Assembly (NCBI RefSeq): GCF_009765785.1
Contig: NZ_LMUT01000012.1
Coordinates: forward strand, 775,301-839,300
Direction of reading: 5' to 3'
DNA from: Granulicella sp. L46
GTDB lineage: Bacteria > Acidobacteriota > Terriglobia > Terriglobales > Acidobacteriaceae
DNA length: 64,000 bases
Below are positions 61,523 to 64,000 of this stretch, piece after piece; within the stretch, counting starts at the first letter, position 1; the number at the start of each line of letters is the position of its first letter. Made by a program: the position numbers and the translations under genes. The notes below the pieces were generated by a model that saw nothing but the letters and a program-made list of their open reading frames with translations, was not told where the DNA came from and ran no database searches.

Positions 61523-61723
61523 ATGAAAGACAAACCATCCTGGCGATTCTTCCTCACCTGGCTCGCCGTCTACACCATCCTCGACATTCTCCTCGAATTC
61601 CTCCTGCACGGCCACCTCGCGTGGAACCAGCTCCCCGGCGCCATCGAAGGAGCCATCCTCGGCGCGACCCTCACCTGGTTCTTCGCCCTCTTCCGCTGGT
61701 ACAAAGCGCAAGACCGCTTCTAG
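61523..61723 (+). CDS. small membrane protein, unknown function
   Basis: Protein of 66 residues with two hydrophobic stretches (SWRFFLTWLAVYTILDILLEFLL and GAIEGAILGATLTWFFALF). GAGG lies 5 nt before the ATG at 61523. No family is recognised. Confidence 0.6.
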   Translation: MKDKPSWRFFLTWLAVYTILDILLEFLLHGHLAWNQLPGAIEGAILGATLTWFFALFRWYKAQDRF

Positions 61724-61829
61724 ACCGCAAATTCACGTCCCCACTTGCCCGCGTGCCCAGGTCGCCTGTTATTTTTGCCAGTTTGCGTTAGCCCCTGAAC
61801 ACAATACCGTTCAGAAATGGGGTGCGCTC

Positions 61830-62735
61830 ATGTTTAAGAGATCTCGTCTTTTCGGTTTGAGCGCTTCATTGCTCGTTGCAATATCGACCGCCTCAGCCAC
61901 CGCGCAGAGTGCTCCTGCCGCAAGTGACCCTTCAGCAGCAGCATCACCTGCGAATGACACCGCTGCGTTGGCCAAGGCCACTCAAAATCCAGTCGCCAGT
62001 TTGATTAGCGTTCCGCTGCAAAACAATGACAACTTTGGCATCGGCCCGTACAACCGTACCGGGAACATCTTCAACATTCAGCCGGTCATCCCGACGAAGC
62101 TCAGCGATAAGGTCATGTTGATCACCCGCGTGATCCAGCCGATCGTTTGGCAGCCCTATGCCGACCAGCCAACCGGGGGCCAGGCTGGGCTCGGCGACAT
62201 GAATCCAACATTCTTCCTGTCTCCCGCGAACGCCGGGAAACTCATCTATGGAGTCGGACCGGCGTTTGTCATCCCGACAGCTACGAGCGCACAGACGGGT
62301 CAAGGAAAGTTCAGCCTCGGGCCTTCGGTAGTAGCACTGGTGCAGCCAGGGCATTGGACGGTCGGCGTCCTGATCAACAACGTGTTCTCCGTCGCCGGTT
62401 CCTCGAATCGCCCTGACGTCAACCAGATGCTCTTGCAGTACTTCATCAACTACAACATGAAGAAGGGCTACTACCTGACCAGTGGGCCGATCGTTACCGC
62501 GAACTGGAATGCCAAAGGCAATGGCGACGCCGCGAGCGGGGATGACATAACGGGCGGCAGCGTGTGGGTCGTGCCGTTCGGCGGCGGAATCGGCCAAATA
62601 AGGCGGCTCGGATTTCAGCCCATCAACTGGACAGTGCAGTTTTACGGCAACGCCGTACATCCGCCGGGTGCTTCCCCGTGGAGCTTCAAATTTCAGATTG
62701 CTCTGCTCTACCCAAAGATGCCCAAGAAAAAGTAG
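61830..62735 (+). CDS. outer-membrane beta-barrel protein (transporter/neuromedin-U-like)
   Basis: Protein of 301 residues with a signal peptide (LFGLSASLLVAISTASATAQ), a short Ala/Ser linker and repeated amphipathic strands: SLISVPLQNNDNFGIGPYN, TRVIQPIVWQP, GLGDMNPTFFLSP and GPSVVALVQPGHWTVGVLIN. This pattern is the group often named neuromedin-U-like or phenol-degradation-type transporters, which are small channels. The last residues are basic rather than Phe. Substrate not identifiable. Confidence 0.78.
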   Translation: MFKRSRLFGLSASLLVAISTASATAQSAPAASDPSAAASPANDTAALAKATQNPVASLISVPLQNNDNFGIGPYNRTGNIFNIQPVIPTKLSDKVMLITRVIQPIVWQPYADQPTGGQAGLGDMNPTFFLSPANAGKLIYGVGPAFVIPTATSAQTGQGKFSLGPSVVALVQPGHWTVGVLINNVFSVAGSSNRPDVNQMLLQYFINYNMKKGYYLTSGPIVTANWNAKGNGDAASGDDITGGSVWVVPFGGGIGQIRRLGFQPINWTVQFYGNAVHPPGASPWSFKFQIALLYPKMPKKK

Positions 62736-62908
62736 CCAATCAACGCCGCGGTTACAGAACTTCAGTATCTCTCCTGCGACTTGATTCTTGACGCGCGCTG
62801 GGCCACTTGAACAAGCAACCGTGTCCCGCCCCCTCATGTTCTTCATCGCCCCGGGCATCATCACGGCCTTTTCTCCCATCCCACTCCACAGGGATTTCCC
62901 GACCTTTC

Positions 62909-64000
62909 ATGAACCTTGCACGCCGTCTATCCGCCCTCGCCGTCTTCCTCTGTTTCCTCGGCGTCGTCCGGCCCGCCCACGCCTACTCTCTGCTCACCCA
63001 CGAGCAGCTCATCGATCTCACCTGGGACAGCTCCATCGTCCCTCTCCTCAAGAGCCGCTATCCTGACCTAACTCCAGCCGAGATCGAACACGCGCGCGCC
63101 TATGCCTACGGCGGATGCGTCATCCAGGACATCGGCTATTACCCCTTCGGCGACCAGTTCTTCTCGAACCTCACTCACTACGTCCGCTCCGGCGATTTCG
63201 TCGTCAACCTCTTCCGCAACGCCGGCAACGCCGACGAGCTCGCCTTCGCCGTCGGTGCTCTCTCCCACTACATCGGCGACAGCGTCGGCCACTCCATGGC
63301 CACCAACCGCGCCGTGCCCATCGAGTTCCCCAAGCTCGAGAAGAAGTACGGCCGCTCCATCAACTACGCCGAAGGAGAACACCAGCACGTCCAGACAGAA
63401 TTCGCCTTCGATATCAATGAAATCGCGCATCAGCGCTTCGCTCCCGTCCACTACCTCCGCCACGTCGGTCTCGAAATCCCCACCAAGCAACTAGCCCTCG
63501 CGTTCTACCAGACATACGGCCTCCAGGAAGACTTCACCAGCACCCGCCACCAGCGAATCAACGTCTCCAACTACCGCTTCTCCGTCCACCGCTTCATCCC
63601 GCGCGTCGCCTACGCCGTCACCCTCCTGCACCGCAAGCATGAGCCCGCCGACGTCGATAACGCCGACCTGCAACAGCTCACTGCCGAGATCGCGGCCGTA
63701 GCCAAAGCCAATGACTGGGACGCCTATCGCAAAAAGGCCGGCATCGGCACCTACACCCTCGCCGGCTTCATCTACATTCTCCCCAAGTTTGGCGCACTCA
63801 AACTCACCGCCGTCAAAGGTCCCACCCAGCAAACTGAAGTCGATTACATCCACTCTGTCACCGTCTCCACCAAACTGCTCAATCAGGCCCTCCGCCGCTT
63901 CACCCCGCCTCCAGCCACCGAGCCGAGCGCCGCAGTAGCCGCTGCAGCCGACACCCACTCCGAACCTCCGCCGAACGAACCCCTATCGCCCAACCCAGGC
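62909..64000 (+). CDS. zinc-dependent phospholipase-C-like protein, 3' end beyond window
   Basis: The frame from ATG 62909 stays open to the right edge (364 codons). A signal peptide (ALAVFLCFLGVVRPAHA) precedes YSLLTHEQLIDLTWD, GGCVIQDIGYYPFGDQFFSNLTHY, GALSHYIGDSVGHSMATN and GEHQHVQTEFAFD. The first His/Asp/Tyr and the H-x3-D/H-x3-H pattern fit the zinc ligands of the PLC/nuclease S1 fold. The C-terminus turns Pro-rich. Whether it cleaves lipids is unknown. Confidence 0.8.
   Translation, partial: MNLARRLSALAVFLCFLGVVRPAHAYSLLTHEQLIDLTWDSSIVPLLKSRYPDLTPAEIEHARAYAYGGCVIQDIGYYPFGDQFFSNLTHYVRSGDFVVNLFRNAGNADELAFAVGALSHYIGDSVGHSMATNRAVPIEFPKLEKKYGRSINYAEGEHQHVQTEFAFDINEIAHQRFAPVHYLRHVGLEIPTKQLALAFYQTYGLQEDFTSTRHQRINVSNYRFSVHRFIPRVAYAVTLLHRKHEPADVDNADLQQLTAEIAAVAKANDWDAYRKKAGIGTYTLAGFIYILPKFGALKLTAVKGPTQQTEVDYIHSVTVSTKLLNQALRRFTPPPATEPSAAVAAAADTHSEPPPNEPLSPNPG

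Noticed and set aside
61944..62879. 311-codon minus-strand frame
   Set aside because: Antisense to the outer-membrane barrel gene, which has a signal peptide and regular strand pattern.

Overview
The window reads as a contiguous piece of a high-GC chromosome of an Acidobacteriota member, most likely class Terriglobia (Granulicella/Terriglobus/Edaphobacter type). Pointers are three Oar-like TonB-dependent receptors with an N-terminal carboxypeptidase-regulatory-like domain, many paired or orphan secreted proteins of the kind common in that class, few Shine-Dalgarno-poor exceptions among otherwise ordinary GGAGG sites, and scattered short repeats built on CTGTCATCCTGAGCGAAG and on TTCTCAG. No phage, insertion sequence, CRISPR array or replication origin is visible. 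The genus is an inference; no rRNA gene is present.

Layout. 1-5.5 kb: two tandem Oar-like receptors on the minus strand, the first cut by the left edge. 5.7-14.1 kb: a minus-strand cell-envelope glycan cluster (radical SAM protein, three polytopic GT-C/Wzy-like proteins, an ABC-type FtsX permease without its ATPase, a GT39-like transferase). 14.2-27.4 kb: housekeeping genes (iscX, TetR regulator, DsbA-like protein, rmuC, acpP-fabF, hydrolase, Yip1-like protein, divergent cca/tsaD, cysS, EamA transporter). 27.4-30.9 kb: a third Oar-like receptor behind a structured leader and a small His/Cys protein. 30.9-34.8 kb: an etfD-etfB-etfA electron-transfer operon. 35-37.4 kb: small conserved proteins, a SIMPL-domain protein and a truncated ferritin-like gene.

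37.4-48.6 kb: an expanded version of the widespread S2P-trpS-scpA-scpB-rluB neighbourhood. An O-methyltransferase, a DUF4160/DUF2442 pair, a nucleoside permease, a Pit phosphate transporter, a BAX-inhibitor-1 family protein and a DUF4142 protein sit between the core genes. The site-2 protease homologue has lost its zinc motif, scpA and scpB both carry the same palindromic DNA repeat in frame, and the scpB start codon is buried in a 17-bp perfect hairpin that also encodes a possible 12-residue leader.

48.7-64 kb: a tandem pair of secreted Tyr/Cys proteins, a GNAT acetyltransferase, a DEAD-box helicase with a 400-nt leader, a microprotein/sulfatase-like pair, a Tat-signal SDR, ridA, msrB, rpmB, tRNA-Val, a META protein, a CDP-alcohol phosphatidyltransferase, an iscR-like regulator with iscS, an outer-membrane protein, and a zinc-phospholipase-C-like protein cut by the right edge.

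The most interesting signals are the in-frame repeats in both SMC-partner subunits, the scpB hairpin/leader, the pseudo-protease at the same locus, the structured leader of the third receptor, and the glycan cluster. I did not see a clearly novel multi-gene defence or mobile system.
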